The notes: a model not told the origin generated them from the sequence alone. Positions 54,317 through 63,674 are shown, numbered from the stretch's first letter. The stretch: DNA of 64,000 bases from Cupriavidus sp. EM10 (GCF_018729255.1 NZ_CP076061.1:2232001-2296000), one strand, 5' to 3'. Numbers and translations: made by a program.

Positions 54317-55150
54317 CTAGAACGTATTCGCCAACTCGGCGGCCGCACGCTGCAATCGGGGCACGAGCGACAAGGATCGTGATAGCGGAGATCGCACGGC
54401 GGGGGCATGGACGGCAAGGGCGGCAAGGACTTGGCCATCTGCATCGTAGATCGGGACGGCGACACAGGATATGCCTGCGATGAACTCTTCGTCATCGACG
54501 CCGATTTGCTGCTCGACGCAGCGCTCGAGTTCAGCCTCCAGGCGGCCCATGTCCGTGATGGTATTGGCCGTGAAGCGGTCCAGTCGCAACTGTTGCATGA
54601 GCGCGGTGCGTTGATTCCGGGGGAGCGCCGATAGCAGTAATTTCCCGCTGGCCGAACAATGCAAGGGCACACGGGAACCCGGTTGCAGGTCCAGGCGCAA
54701 CGGCCAGGGTGCCTCGATCCTGTCAAGATACAGGATCGAGCTCTCGTGGAGCACGGTGACGTTGACGGTCTCCCCGATATCCTCGACCAACTTTGTCAAC
54801 ACCGCGTGGCGGAGTTGTTTGGGGCCTGATCGCGTGACGATCGCCAATCCGAGTCGCGCCAGCCGCGGCCCGACCGTATAGATATTGCGCGGGCCGGGCT
54901 CGCGCACCACGAGACCGCCTGCCACCAACGCAGAGAGCATCCGGTGCAGGGAGGCCTTGGGGGCATCGAAACCCTGGAGGATCTCCGCGGGACTGAGCGG
55001 CCGATCGGCTGCTACGAGAAATTCGAGCAGTGACAGCGCGCGCAATGTTGGCGTTTCCCTTTCAAAGGAAAGCTCCGGGGAAGGAGGGGTGAACGCCAGG
55101 TCCTGCTTGCCCGGTCGATGCGATGGTTCGGGGAGATTTATCGCCGTCAT
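54317..55150 (-). CDS. IclR-family regulator inside the xsc operon
   Basis: A 277-residue IclR protein. The winged helix (TLRALSLLEFLVAADRPLSP, FDAPKASLHRMLSALVAGGL, residues 35-100) is followed by an effector domain with SSILYLDRIEAPWPLRLDLQ and PLHCSASGKLLLSALP. That effector core resembles the tandem pair at 38231 and 39191, so the three may sense related compounds. It is co-transcribed between the aminotransferase and tauE genes, so it is probably autoregulated through the operator-like repeat before xsc. Confidence 0.9.
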   Translation of the reverse strand: MTAINLPEPSHRPGKQDLAFTPPSPELSFERETPTLRALSLLEFLVAADRPLSPAEILQGFDAPKASLHRMLSALVAGGLVVREPGPRNIYTVGPRLARLGLAIVTRSGPKQLRHAVLTKLVEDIGETVNVTVLHESSILYLDRIEAPWPLRLDLQPGSRVPLHCSASGKLLLSALPRNQRTALMQQLRLDRFTANTITDMGRLEAELERCVEQQIGVDDEEFIAGISCVAVPIYDADGQVLAALAVHAPAVRSPLSRSLSLVPRLQRAAAELANTF

Positions 55151-55164
55151 AGCGCGCTTCTGGT

Positions 55165-56232
55165 CTATTTGAGCAAAGTGGATTCGAATGCTGCGATTAG
55201 CCTATCGGCGTCCCCGGTTTCGAGGGCCCCCATGGTTGAGATCCTGAACAGCGTCTTGGATAGATCGCCCTGGCCTGCATAGATCACAAAACCGCGCGCT
55301 TTCAGTGCATGATGGAGGTGGACATATTCCAGACCGATTGGAAGTGCATAGGCACGTAGAACCACCGAGCTCATGGACTGTGGCAGCAGCTCTCGGACGC
55401 CCAGGGCAGTCAGGCCGCGGCGCACCTGGCCCGCCAACGCACCATAACGGTGATGCCGTGCCGTCCATCCACCTTCGTCACTGTGCTCGCGGAGGGCTTC
55501 CACCAGCGCGTAAAGGGCGTGCACGGCCGGCGTGAAAGGGGTGTTGCGCTGGTCCTGTAATTTGGCATGACGCAACACGTCGAGGTAGTAGGTGCGGCTT
55601 GTCGCGCTCGCGAGGGCCGTTCGGCGTGCAATGACGAAGGCAATCCCCGGGACGCCGTGCAGGCACTTATTGGCGGTGGCGGCGACGGCGTCGATGCTGC
55701 CACTGAAATCGATCGCCTCCGCGCCGAAGCTGCTGACGGCATCGACAAGAAGCCGCACGCCATGCGCCTGACACAGGCTGTCGATGGCCAGGAGGTCGTT
55801 CAGGCGGCCCGTGGTGGTTTCGTGATGGATCACGGCCACGTGCGTGATGCCCTTGTCTGAATGGAGCGCAGCCTCAATGCGTCCGATGTCCGGCGCGTCC
55901 ATCCAGGCGTGTTTCACAATAATGTGCGGGATCTGGTATTGCGCGGCAATCTGCGCGATGCGTTCGCCGTATACACCGTTCTGTACGATCAACAGCTTGC
56001 CGCCCGCCGGCACAAGGCCGGCGATCATGCTTTCTACGGCGGCCGTGCCGGATCCCGTCAGCAGCACCGAGGCCCATTCATCGCTGTGGAGTCCGTACAC
56101 GCCGCCGATACGCTGCCTGGCCTCATCCTGGAGGTCGAAAAACTCGCTCTCGCGGTGGCAAAGATCCGGCTGCAGGAGACTACGGCGAACACGCTGGGAC
56201 AGTGTGACGGGACCGGGGTTGAGAAGCAGCAT
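55165..56232 (-). CDS. PhnW-family (class V) aminotransferase, candidate sulfoacetaldehyde-forming enzyme
   Basis: The 355-residue PLP enzyme belongs to the 2-aminoethylphosphonate-pyruvate/alanine-glyoxylate transaminase group. It has the start LLLNPGPVTLSQRVRRSLLQ, GSGTAAVESMIAGLVP, and the PLP Lys in ATANKCLHGVPGIAFVIAR near residue 190; near the C terminus LFRISTMGAL carries the likely carboxylate-binding Arg. No phosphonate gene (phnX, phnA) is nearby; instead the gene lies between pta and iclR in the xsc operon. It may convert taurine, the sulfonate analogue of 2-aminoethylphosphonate, to sulfoacetaldehyde in place of the class III enzyme Tpa. This is inference from context. Confidence 0.85.
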   Translation of the reverse strand: MLLLNPGPVTLSQRVRRSLLQPDLCHRESEFFDLQDEARQRIGGVYGLHSDEWASVLLTGSGTAAVESMIAGLVPAGGKLLIVQNGVYGERIAQIAAQYQIPHIIVKHAWMDAPDIGRIEAALHSDKGITHVAVIHHETTTGRLNDLLAIDSLCQAHGVRLLVDAVSSFGAEAIDFSGSIDAVAATANKCLHGVPGIAFVIARRTALASATSRTYYLDVLRHAKLQDQRNTPFTPAVHALYALVEALREHSDEGGWTARHHRYGALAGQVRRGLTALGVRELLPQSMSSVVLRAYALPIGLEYVHLHHALKARGFVIYAGQGDLSKTLFRISTMGALETGDADRLIAAFESTLLK

Positions 56233-56299
56233 GGGTGATCCGGGTAATGATCGGGTTGGAAAAGCTGGCCTCTTCCTGTGGAGAAGCCAGCCGGAAAGA

Positions 56300-57328
56300 T
56301 CAAAGGGACACTTCGATGGATGCCAGGCGCTTTGCGGCCTGTGCTTGGACGACGGTCACCGCAATGACGTGAAACACGTCGTCCGCACTGCATCCGCGCG
56401 ACAGATCGTTGGCTGGCTTGCGAAGGCCTTGGAGTAGCGGTCCGATGGCCTTCGCGCCGCCCACGCGTTCCGCGAGCTTGTAGCCGATGTTGCCGGCCTC
56501 GAGGCTGGGAAAGACCAGGACATTGGCATGGCCTTGAACTTGGGAGTGGGCAATCTTCTTCGCCGCGATCTCCGCGACGATGGCTGCATCGAGCTGCACG
56601 TCGCCGTCGATGGCCAGCGCTGGCCGCCGTTGGCGGACCATCTCGGTCGCCCGGACCACCTTGTCGACGGCAGGGTGATGTGCGCTGCCGCTGGTTGAGA
56701 AGGAGAGCATCGCCACGCGTGGCTCCTCCAGCAACAGGGTTGACGCACTATCTGCGCCAGCCATCGCGATTTCGGCGAGCTGACAATCATCGGGGTCGAT
56801 CACCAGACCGCAATCGGTAAAGATGACGCCGCCTTTGACCGTATGAAACGGTTCGCAGAGCATCATGATGAAAAAGCTGGAAACCAGCTTGCACGCGGGG
56901 TCGAGGCCGATCAACTGAATGGCGCTGCGAACGACGTCTGCCGTGGTGTGCTCGGCACCAGAAACAGAGCCATCCGCATGCCCCATCCGCACCAGCATGT
57001 TGGCAAAGCATAGAGGCTTGCGGACCTCCGTCGCGGCGGTGCCGCGCGACATCCCTTTTGCCTCACGCAGGCGGAAAAGTTCCTCCGCGAAGGGTTCGGC
57101 AAACTCGGCGCCCTCCGGGTCGAAGAGCGTGATGCCGCGGAGGTCGACGCTGGCGTCGTCGGCGCTTGCGGTAATCCTGTGGCGATCGCCCACCAGAATG
57201 GGATGGGCGACGCCTTCGGCTATCGCGCGCTGCGCGGCAAGAAGAACCCTGGGATCTTCCGCTTCGCAGAGCGCGATGCGTTGGGGATCCGCACGGGCAC
57301 GATCGATAATCCGGTGAATCGCTTTCAT
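56300..57328 (-). CDS. pta: Phosphate acetyltransferase
   Basis: A short-form Pta of 342 residues that converts acetyl phosphate, the product of Xsc, to acetyl-CoA. The catalytic domain motifs include ANMLVRMGHADGSVSGAEHT, SSFFIMMLCEP, and the C-terminal VLVFPSLEAGNIGYKLAERVGGA. The start at 57328 matches the family's MKAI-type beginning; upstream codons overlap the xsc tail. It lies 20 bases after the xsc stop and 67 before the aminotransferase start. The N-terminal regulatory DRTGG domain of long Pta proteins is absent, as usual in sulfonate operons. Confidence 0.92.
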   Translation of the reverse strand: MKAIHRIIDRARADPQRIALCEAEDPRVLLAAQRAIAEGVAHPILVGDRHRITASADDASVDLRGITLFDPEGAEFAEPFAEELFRLREAKGMSRGTAATEVRKPLCFANMLVRMGHADGSVSGAEHTTADVVRSAIQLIGLDPACKLVSSFFIMMLCEPFHTVKGGVIFTDCGLVIDPDDCQLAEIAMAGADSASTLLLEEPRVAMLSFSTSGSAHHPAVDKVVRATEMVRQRRPALAIDGDVQLDAAIVAEIAAKKIAHSQVQGHANVLVFPSLEAGNIGYKLAERVGGAKAIGPLLQGLRKPANDLSRGCSADDVFHVIAVTVVQAQAAKRLASIEVSL

Positions 57329-57348
57329 GATGGAATCCCCAAACCGAA

Positions 57349-59193
57349 TCAGACGAAGTCCTTGTACTTGTCGAGCAGGCGCACTGGCTTCGACAGGGCA
57401 TCCCGACGGAACGGATCGCCAAGTTCGCGCGTACACATGATCTCGATGATCGTGGTCTTGCCATGATTCATCTGCAGATCGACTGCTCGCTTCAGCGCAG
57501 GGCCGACATCTTCGAGTCGATCGACAACAATGCCCTCGGCGCCCATTGCCTTGGCAATGCCGGCAAAGCTCTGGTTGTCCAATTCACCGGCCACGAAGCG
57601 GCGGTTATAGAAGTCCACCTGATTCTTCTTCTCGGCGCCCCATTGGCGGTTGTGGAATACCACTGCGGTCACCGGAATGTTGTGGCGCACGCATGTCATG
57701 GTCTCCATCAGGCTCATGCCCCATGCGCCGTCGCCCGCGTAGGAGATCGCCGGACGATGCGGCGCCGCAACCTTCGCGCCAATAATGGTGGGGAAGGCGT
57801 AGCCGCAGTTGCCCCAGCTCATGGCTGCGAAGAAGCTTCTCGGCTTTTCGAAACGCAGATAGCTGTTTGCCACCGAGTTGATGTTCCCGATGTCAGTGGA
57901 CAACATCACGTCCGCCGGCATGGCGCGTTCGAGCTCGCGCAGCACCTGACGCGGGTGGAGGTAAGTGCCGCCTGTCGGCGTACGCTCGTGTTGCTGCTCC
58001 TCGATCATGTCGAGGCTGTAGGGATCGCGTTCGTGCGTCCACTCATCGAGCTCCTTCTCCCACGCAGCCTTTTCGGCAGCGATCTCGGCCGCCCGGCTAT
58101 CGCGACTACTGTCACAGGCGAGCGCACGATTCGCCAGTCGCTGGGTGAGCGCCACGGCGGCGGCCTTGGCGTCGCCGCAGATGCCGACCGAGATTTTCTT
58201 GACGAGGCCGAGCATCTTGTGGTCCGCGTCGATCTGGATGATCTTTGCGGTCTTCGGCCAGTAGTCCATACCGTGCTGCGGAAGGGTGCCGAAGGGGCCC
58301 AGGCGGGAGCCAAGCGCGACCACCACATCGGCGCGCGAGATCAGCTTCATGGCGGCCTTCGAGCCCTGGTATCCAAGCGGGCCGCACCAGAGCGGATGGC
58401 TCGCCGGGAACGAATCGTTGTGCAGATAGCTGTTGACGACCGGGGCGCCCAGACGCTCCGCCAAGGCCTTGCATTCCTCGACGCCATCCGCCATGACTAC
58501 GCCACCGCCCGAAATGATGACCGGGAACTTCGCATTGGCCAGCAGTTCGGCCGCTTCATTCAGACTTTGCTCTCCACCGGGGCCGCGATCGAGTCGTTGC
58601 GGCTTGGGGATCTCCGCCTTGATCTGCCCGTAGAAGTAGTCGCGCGGAATATTCAGTTGGGTGGGGCCCATTTCGGCCATGGCGCGATCGAAACAGCGTC
58701 CAGTGAACTCGGCCATGCGCGCCGGATGCGTGACGTGGCCTTGATACTTGGTGAATTCCTGGAACATCGGAAGCTGCTTGGCCTCCTGGAACCCGCCGAG
58801 GCCGATGCCCATGGTGCCGGCTTCGGGTGTCACGATCACCACCGGGCTGTGGGCCCAATAAGCCGCCGCAATCGCCGTCACACAATTACTGATGCCCGGG
58901 CCGTTCTGGCCGATGACGACGCCATGTCGACCGGAGACACGGGAGTACCCGTCGGCCATATGCCCAGCGCCCTGTTCGTGAACCACCGGGATGAGCCTAA
59001 TGCCGGCCGGCGCGAAGATATCCATCGCATCCATGAACGCGGAACCCATGATGCCGAACATGTCGGTGACGCCGTTCGCGGCCATGGTCTCAACGAAGGC
59101 TTCCGACGGCGTCATGGCCTGCGGGCCCGTATCCGTCGAAGCCGCGGCACCACCTTTGTCGCCAGCGGCAATCGTGTTTTCTGAGTCTCGCAT
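57349..59193 (-). CDS. xsc: Sulfoacetaldehyde acetyltransferase
   Basis: This 614-residue thiamine diphosphate enzyme cleaves sulfoacetaldehyde with phosphate to acetyl phosphate and sulfite. The sequence carries strong Xsc signatures: MTPSEAFVETMAANGVTDMF, MGSAFMDAMDIFAPAGIRL, catalytic Glu73 in VVHEQGAGHMADGYSR, GLGGFQEAKQLPMFQEFTKY, and the TPP motif GDGAWGMSLMETMTCVRHN. A 26-residue Ala/Gly-rich leader precedes the conserved start; ATG 59193 follows AGGAGACA. It is the first gene of the five-gene leftward operon. An operator-like palindrome lies 24 bases upstream. Confidence 0.96.
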   Translation of the reverse strand: MRDSENTIAAGDKGGAAASTDTGPQAMTPSEAFVETMAANGVTDMFGIMGSAFMDAMDIFAPAGIRLIPVVHEQGAGHMADGYSRVSGRHGVVIGQNGPGISNCVTAIAAAYWAHSPVVIVTPEAGTMGIGLGGFQEAKQLPMFQEFTKYQGHVTHPARMAEFTGRCFDRAMAEMGPTQLNIPRDYFYGQIKAEIPKPQRLDRGPGGEQSLNEAAELLANAKFPVIISGGGVVMADGVEECKALAERLGAPVVNSYLHNDSFPASHPLWCGPLGYQGSKAAMKLISRADVVVALGSRLGPFGTLPQHGMDYWPKTAKIIQIDADHKMLGLVKKISVGICGDAKAAAVALTQRLANRALACDSSRDSRAAEIAAEKAAWEKELDEWTHERDPYSLDMIEEQQHERTPTGGTYLHPRQVLRELERAMPADVMLSTDIGNINSVANSYLRFEKPRSFFAAMSWGNCGYAFPTIIGAKVAAPHRPAISYAGDGAWGMSLMETMTCVRHNIPVTAVVFHNRQWGAEKKNQVDFYNRRFVAGELDNQSFAGIAKAMGAEGIVVDRLEDVGPALKRAVDLQMNHGKTTIIEIMCTRELGDPFRRDALSKPVRLLDKYKDFV

Positions 59194-59216
59194 CGTTTGT
59201 CTCCTGTCTCGAAAAA

Positions 59217-59233
59217 CGGAACACCACGTTCCG
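59217..59233. promoter_or_regulatory. IclR-operator-like inverted repeat before xsc, perfect copy
   Basis: CGGAAC-ACCAC-GTTCCG has perfect six-base arms and matches the site before the GMC gene in its GGAAC/GTTCC core. It is 24 bases upstream of the xsc start. Confidence 0.65.
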
Positions 59234-59423
59234 AAAAAGCCGTTTGTGCAAAGTTAGGACGAAACTTGCGAGAAGTCAACACTCGATGTCGAGAAATTGC
59301 AGTCCTTCGGCTCGAAATCTAAATTAAGCAGTTCAATAATGAGACATATTGTTCAGAAAGACGGTTACTAGGCGCAATTTCCAACCGCGGTGCCCCTGGG
59401 AATACTGCGGTTAACACTAGTAA

Positions 59424-59440
59424 CGGAACGTTTGGTCTCA
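59424..59440. promoter_or_regulatory. IclR-operator-like half-site before the third Bug receptor
   Basis: CGGAAC-GTTTG-GTCTCA keeps the left arm of the recurring motif; the right arm is degenerate. It lies about 155 bases upstream of the receptor start. Confidence 0.35.
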
Positions 59441-59593
59441 ACTATGATGTGTCTAACGTCGCAAATATGGACGTTATTTACCGATCTGCCGAGGAGCGTT
59501 AAGCGCGGCACCGGGCGAGCGAGGAAGGACTACAACTAAATTTGAGTTCATCGATAGGCGGCTTGCGATCGCCTACAGAACACGGAGACAACG

Positions 59594-60565
59594 ATGTCAC
59601 GACGTCAACTGGTTGCTGTACTGGCCGCAGCATGTGCATTGCCGGTCAGCTTTTCCGTCTGCGCTGAAAAGGCATGGCCGCAGAAGCCGATCAAACTGAT
59701 CGTTCCCTATCCTGCGGGGGCGGTCTCCGACTTCCTCGGCCGCCAGGCCGCTAACGTGATGTCGCAGGAGCTTGGTCAGCCCGTCGTCGTGGAAAACAAG
59801 CCTGGAGCCGGCACCAATATTGGTTCAGAGAACGTGGCGAAGGCTGCGCCGGACGGCTACACGCTCCTGCTGGCCAGTACCACCAACTCCGTCAACATGA
59901 CGCTGTTCCCCAAGATGACGTATGACACGCTGAAGGACTTGGCGCCGGTGTCGATTCTTGCGAACGTGCCGAACTGGCTGGTAGTGAACACCAATTTTCC
60001 CGCGAAGAACGTTTCCGAACTGATTGCCTACGCAAAGCAAAAGCCGGGGGAGGTGGCGTATGCATCGGCCGGTCCCGGTAGCCCCGCTCACCTCGCCGCA
60101 GAGCAGTTCAATCGCATGGCGGGGGTCAAGCTACGCAATATCGCGTACAAGGGAGCCTCGCCCGCCATCACCGATGTCATGGCAGGTCACGTGCCTGTGA
60201 TGTTCACCAACTACGCCGCCGTCCGCGGCGCAGTCGACGCCGGCAGGGTCCGAGTTCTGGCCACCGGCGGGGCAACACGCTGGCCATCGATGCCAAATGT
60301 ACCGACAGTCGCTGAGTCCGGTGTGGCGGGCTACGAAGCGGGCGCATGGTATGGGCTGATGGCCCCGGCGGGGACGCCGCCGGAGATCATCGCAAAGATC
60401 AATCGTGCACTGGCGGGCCTTCGGTCACCGGCGATGGAGGAATCATTCCGGAAGCAGGGCGCCGAACTTGTACTGTCCACACCTGACGAGATGAAGCAGA
60501 AGATTCAGGCCGAGATTCCTTATTTCGCAAAGTTGATCAAGGACGCAGGCATTACGATCGAATAG
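59594..60565 (+). CDS. Bug/TctC-type periplasmic solute receptor, orphan (3 of 3)
   Basis: A 323-residue receptor with signal peptide MSRRQLVAVLAAACALPVSF and Bug start WPQKPIKLIVPYPAGAVSDFL, NKPGAGTNIGSENVAKAAPD and YEAGAWYGLMAPAGTPPEII. It is close to the receptor at 40106 in the ligand-contact loops, so the two may bind similar compounds. CACGGAGACAACG precedes the ATG. It diverges from xsc, and no tctA or tctB is nearby, so uptake would need membrane subunits coded elsewhere or the MFS carrier at 36389. Confidence 0.92.
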   Translation: MSRRQLVAVLAAACALPVSFSVCAEKAWPQKPIKLIVPYPAGAVSDFLGRQAANVMSQELGQPVVVENKPGAGTNIGSENVAKAAPDGYTLLLASTTNSVNMTLFPKMTYDTLKDLAPVSILANVPNWLVVNTNFPAKNVSELIAYAKQKPGEVAYASAGPGSPAHLAAEQFNRMAGVKLRNIAYKGASPAITDVMAGHVPVMFTNYAAVRGAVDAGRVRVLATGGATRWPSMPNVPTVAESGVAGYEAGAWYGLMAPAGTPPEIIAKINRALAGLRSPAMEESFRKQGAELVLSTPDEMKQKIQAEIPYFAKLIKDAGITIE

Positions 60566-60651
60566 GATAGGCGGTCAGTTTCTTGTCTGTGAGCGGCGGC
60601 CCCTCAGGGGCCGCCGCTCTTTGTCAACGCTTGGAGATTTCGAGACCGCGT

Positions 60652-62593
60652 TCAGGAAGGGTAGGTACGTTGGAGGGTGGAGAGGAAAGCTGGCGCGGGC
60701 TTGTAGCCCACGACGCGTTCCGTCTTGAGCTTGCCATCCGCCCCATAGAAGATCGTCGACGGCGGGCCGAAAATTCCGAACCGTCGGAGCAGTGCCCGAT
60801 CCTCCTGCGAGTTCGCCGTTACATCTGCTCGCAACAGTACGAATCGTTGCAGTTTATCTTTCACGCTGGCATCCGCGAACGTGAAACGTTCCATCTCCTT
60901 GCAACTCGTACACCAATCGGCGTAGAAATCCAGCATGACCGGACGCTGGTCGCGCGCAGCCTGCGCGAGCCTTGCATCCAGCTCGTCAACATTCCTAACC
61001 GATTCGAAGTGCAGATCAGCCCGATGCGGATCAATCGCACCCGAATCCCCAGCGGCGCTTGAGACGATGGTGAACTGACTAAGGGGTTGCAGTACGTCCC
61101 GGCCGCCCGAGCTAACCCCAGGATCAGCACCACGCTGAGCGTCACGGCGAGAAGGCCAATCGCCTTCCTCACCTGCGCGAGCGGTGCGGACACCGGGATG
61201 GGAGCCAGTGCTCCTAGTGCGACGCCTACTGCCAGGAGCAGGGTTGCCACGGCGAGCATGAATATCCAAGACGGCATAATTGGATTTGCCATCCAGAGCG
61301 CCAGCGCCAGGAGCATGTACCCAGAGGCCGTCTTCGTATGTACCATCCATCCGCCAGTGCGAGGCAGCAATGCGCCGGCGCCCGCGCCGACGAGAAGCAA
61401 CGGCGTGCCCATTCCCAGAGCCATCGAAAAGAGTGCGCTGCCGCCAATCATGGCATCCCCGCTCCGGGCGATGTAGGCAAGGGCACCAGCAAGTGGTGCG
61501 GTCACGCAAGGACCAACGATCAGGGCGGACATTGCGCCCATGAGCGCTGCACCGATGAACTGTCCACCGTGGAGCTTGCCAGAGGAAGCCTGCAGGCGAG
61601 ACAGCCAGGACTGGGGAAGTTGCAGTTCATAGACGCCGAACATGGCGAGTGCCAAGACGGACAGCAGCATGGCGAAGCTGGCGAGGACCCATGGCGCCTG
61701 GAGAAACGCGGTCAGGCTCTCGCCGATGATGCCTGCCGTGACGCCCACGCCGGTATAGATGACCGACATGCCCAGCACGTACGCGGCCGACAATCCCAAC
61801 GACCGCCACCGTCTCGCTTCGGCACCTACGACGATGGCCGATAGAATCGGGACCATTGGAAGTACGCAAGGCGTTAGGGCCAGCAGGACCCCAATCCGAA
61901 AAACAGCGAGACGACCAGCATCAGACTGCGGCTGGAGAGTGCCTGGTCGATTCGCGCGGAGACGTCCGGCGGCGATGAAGACGCCAGTTCGGAATCTTCC
62001 ATCTGCGGCGTATGCTCCGCGACCGTTGTAGCGCCGCGATTGATGACAGGGGCAGCATGCTCACCCGTTAGCGCGGACATCGGCACGGTATGCTGCTGCG
62101 GCGGATAGCAGATCCCGGCGTCGGCACACCCCTGAGACGTGACTTGCAGCACCCAGGCACCAGGCGCGGATCCTTCATCGAAGGGGAGTTCAATAGTGAC
62201 GCCCTTGCGATAGATGTCGACGTCCTTGCCGAACGTCTCATCAAATTTCCGTTCCGCAGCGGGATACGCTGGCGCGAGCAGCCGGACGTTGTCCGGGCTT
62301 GCGGAGAAGGCAAAGCGCTCGCGATACATGTAGTAGCCGTCTTCGACATCGAAATGGACAGCGACAGTGTGAGCGTCGACGCGATCTGCTGTGAATCGGA
62401 ATGCCTGGTCGGGCGGCAGGAAATCCGCGCCAAGGGCGAACCGCGGGGCCAAGCACAGCAATGCCCAAATCAGACCCGGACGTGTGCCGGGGAGGGGCAG
62501 GCGACCCATCAGGCGAACGATCCAGCTTGCCCAGAGCTGTGCAGACCGAGACAGCGCAGCGACCCTGCTTGCAACCTCAATGGCCGGCGTCAT
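60652..62593 (-). CDS. dsbD: Thiol:disulfide interchange protein DsbD (frameshifted)
   Basis: Repaired length about 647 residues. It passes electrons from cytoplasmic thioredoxin to periplasmic DsbC/DsbG. The three domains are visible: a signal and alpha domain with CADAGICYPPQ, a membrane domain (LLALTPCVLPM region, then VGPCVTAPLAGALAYIA), and a thioredoxin-like gamma domain with DFYADWCTSCKEMERF. Two single-base gaps split it: CCCC 61889-61892 (one more base gives FGLGVLLALTPCVLP) and CCC 61098-61100 (gives AAGDVLQPLSQ). ATG 62593 overlaps the dsbG stop as TGATG, so the pair is translationally coupled. Confidence 0.9.
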
Positions 62594-63447
62594 CACTGAA
62601 ACCTCGCGAGTTCGGGGTCCGAGATTTTCTGTCGCGGCAGCCCCGTGATCCGCGTGAGCTCGCTCAACTTTGGCATGCCGGCTTGCAGATGCACCTCCCC
62701 CTTTTCGTCTTTCCAGACGAACCCGGGTGTTCCACCAAACTTGAAGCGCTCCATCAGGATGGCGTTGCTTTCCAGCCCCTTCTGAATCGAGGCAGCCTTG
62801 CCAGGTTCCATCTTCAGCGTCGCGGTCCACGGCTTGCCGTGATTCGACTCCATCGAGCGGAAGGTGGCAGTTTTGTCTGCCGAGCCCAAGATCTCGACGG
62901 CCTTGGGCAGGCTAGATGGCTTGATGACGGCAACCATTACCCATCTGACCTGCAGGCCAGCCGCCTCATAGGGTTGCAGCGCCTTCCACGCGAGGTGGCA
63001 GTATGGACATTCCGGGTCGGTAAAGATGTAGAGCACCCGCTTCGGATTGGCTTGCGTTCCCTCTACGACTTGCGGCGTCTTTTCCAGTTCTGCATACAGG
63101 CCGGAGAAATCGGCTTTCGGGATGTACCGATCTTCGTACTCGGCCGAGAGGATCTTCCCGTTATCCGTCACAAGATTGCCAATGAGCATCGTTTTACGGT
63201 CGCCGGTCGTGTAAACGATGGAGTGCTCACCGTCTCGCTCGAGTACCCAGCCCGTGAGGCCCGAGGCCGCAGGGAAGCTCTTTACGATTATGATCCCGTT
63301 TTTCACGGCGTCTTGGATGACGCCAGGGTATTCGGATGCGCCGCCTGCCATCGAGGGTTCGGCGATGCAGAGGAACGTCAGCAGTGTGCCCGCACACGCG
63401 GCGCTGAGGACGGCAATTTTTGGCTTTCGGAAGATTGGATTGGACAT
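62593..63447 (-). CDS. dsbG: Thiol:disulfide interchange protein DsbG
   Basis: The 284-residue periplasmic isomerase/reductase has a signal peptide ending near SMAGG, an N-terminal dimerisation domain and a thioredoxin fold with the redox motif TDPECPYCHLAWKAL (CPYC) near residue 137, and a cis-Pro loop FGGTPGFVWKD. DsbG protects single Cys residues and is kept reduced by DsbD, coded directly downstream. ATG 63447 is used because it starts the signal peptide; the frame is open to 63546. Confidence 0.88.
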   Translation of the reverse strand: MSNPIFRKPKIAVLSAACAGTLLTFLCIAEPSMAGGASEYPGVIQDAVKNGIIIVKSFPAASGLTGWVLERDGEHSIVYTTGDRKTMLIGNLVTDNGKILSAEYEDRYIPKADFSGLYAELEKTPQVVEGTQANPKRVLYIFTDPECPYCHLAWKALQPYEAAGLQVRWVMVAVIKPSSLPKAVEILGSADKTATFRSMESNHGKPWTATLKMEPGKAASIQKGLESNAILMERFKFGGTPGFVWKDEKGEVHLQAGMPKLSELTRITGLPRQKISDPELARFQ

Positions 63448-63674
63448 CCGCAATGGAAAGGTTTCATTGGCAGAACTCGGATCGCCGCAGCAGGTCGCAC
63501 AGAAGCGCCTGGTGTTCACGATGAGAGACAGTCCGTGGGCTTGCACGGATCTGGCGGATGCTAGGATTCAATAATTAAGGCGTAGTTAAGGCATGGACTG
63601 CCTCGCCACGTGCGTGCCTGGAGCCCGGACGACGCTGTGAGGGATGCCCCCAAGTCCGAGTGCTCCTCGCTTGA

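Larger units (their letters stand above)
59194..59593. promoter_or_regulatory. Divergent control region of xsc and the third Bug receptor
   Basis: No gene in these 400 bases. AT content is above the surroundings, and two copies of the recurring motif are present (59217 and 59424). It must hold the promoters of the leftward xsc operon and the rightward receptor gene. Confidence 0.6.

Noticed and set aside
55165..56232. A phosphonate degradation locus based on the PhnW-like gene
   Set aside because: No phnX, phnA, phnY or phosphonate transporter is present; all neighbours belong to the sulfonate route.
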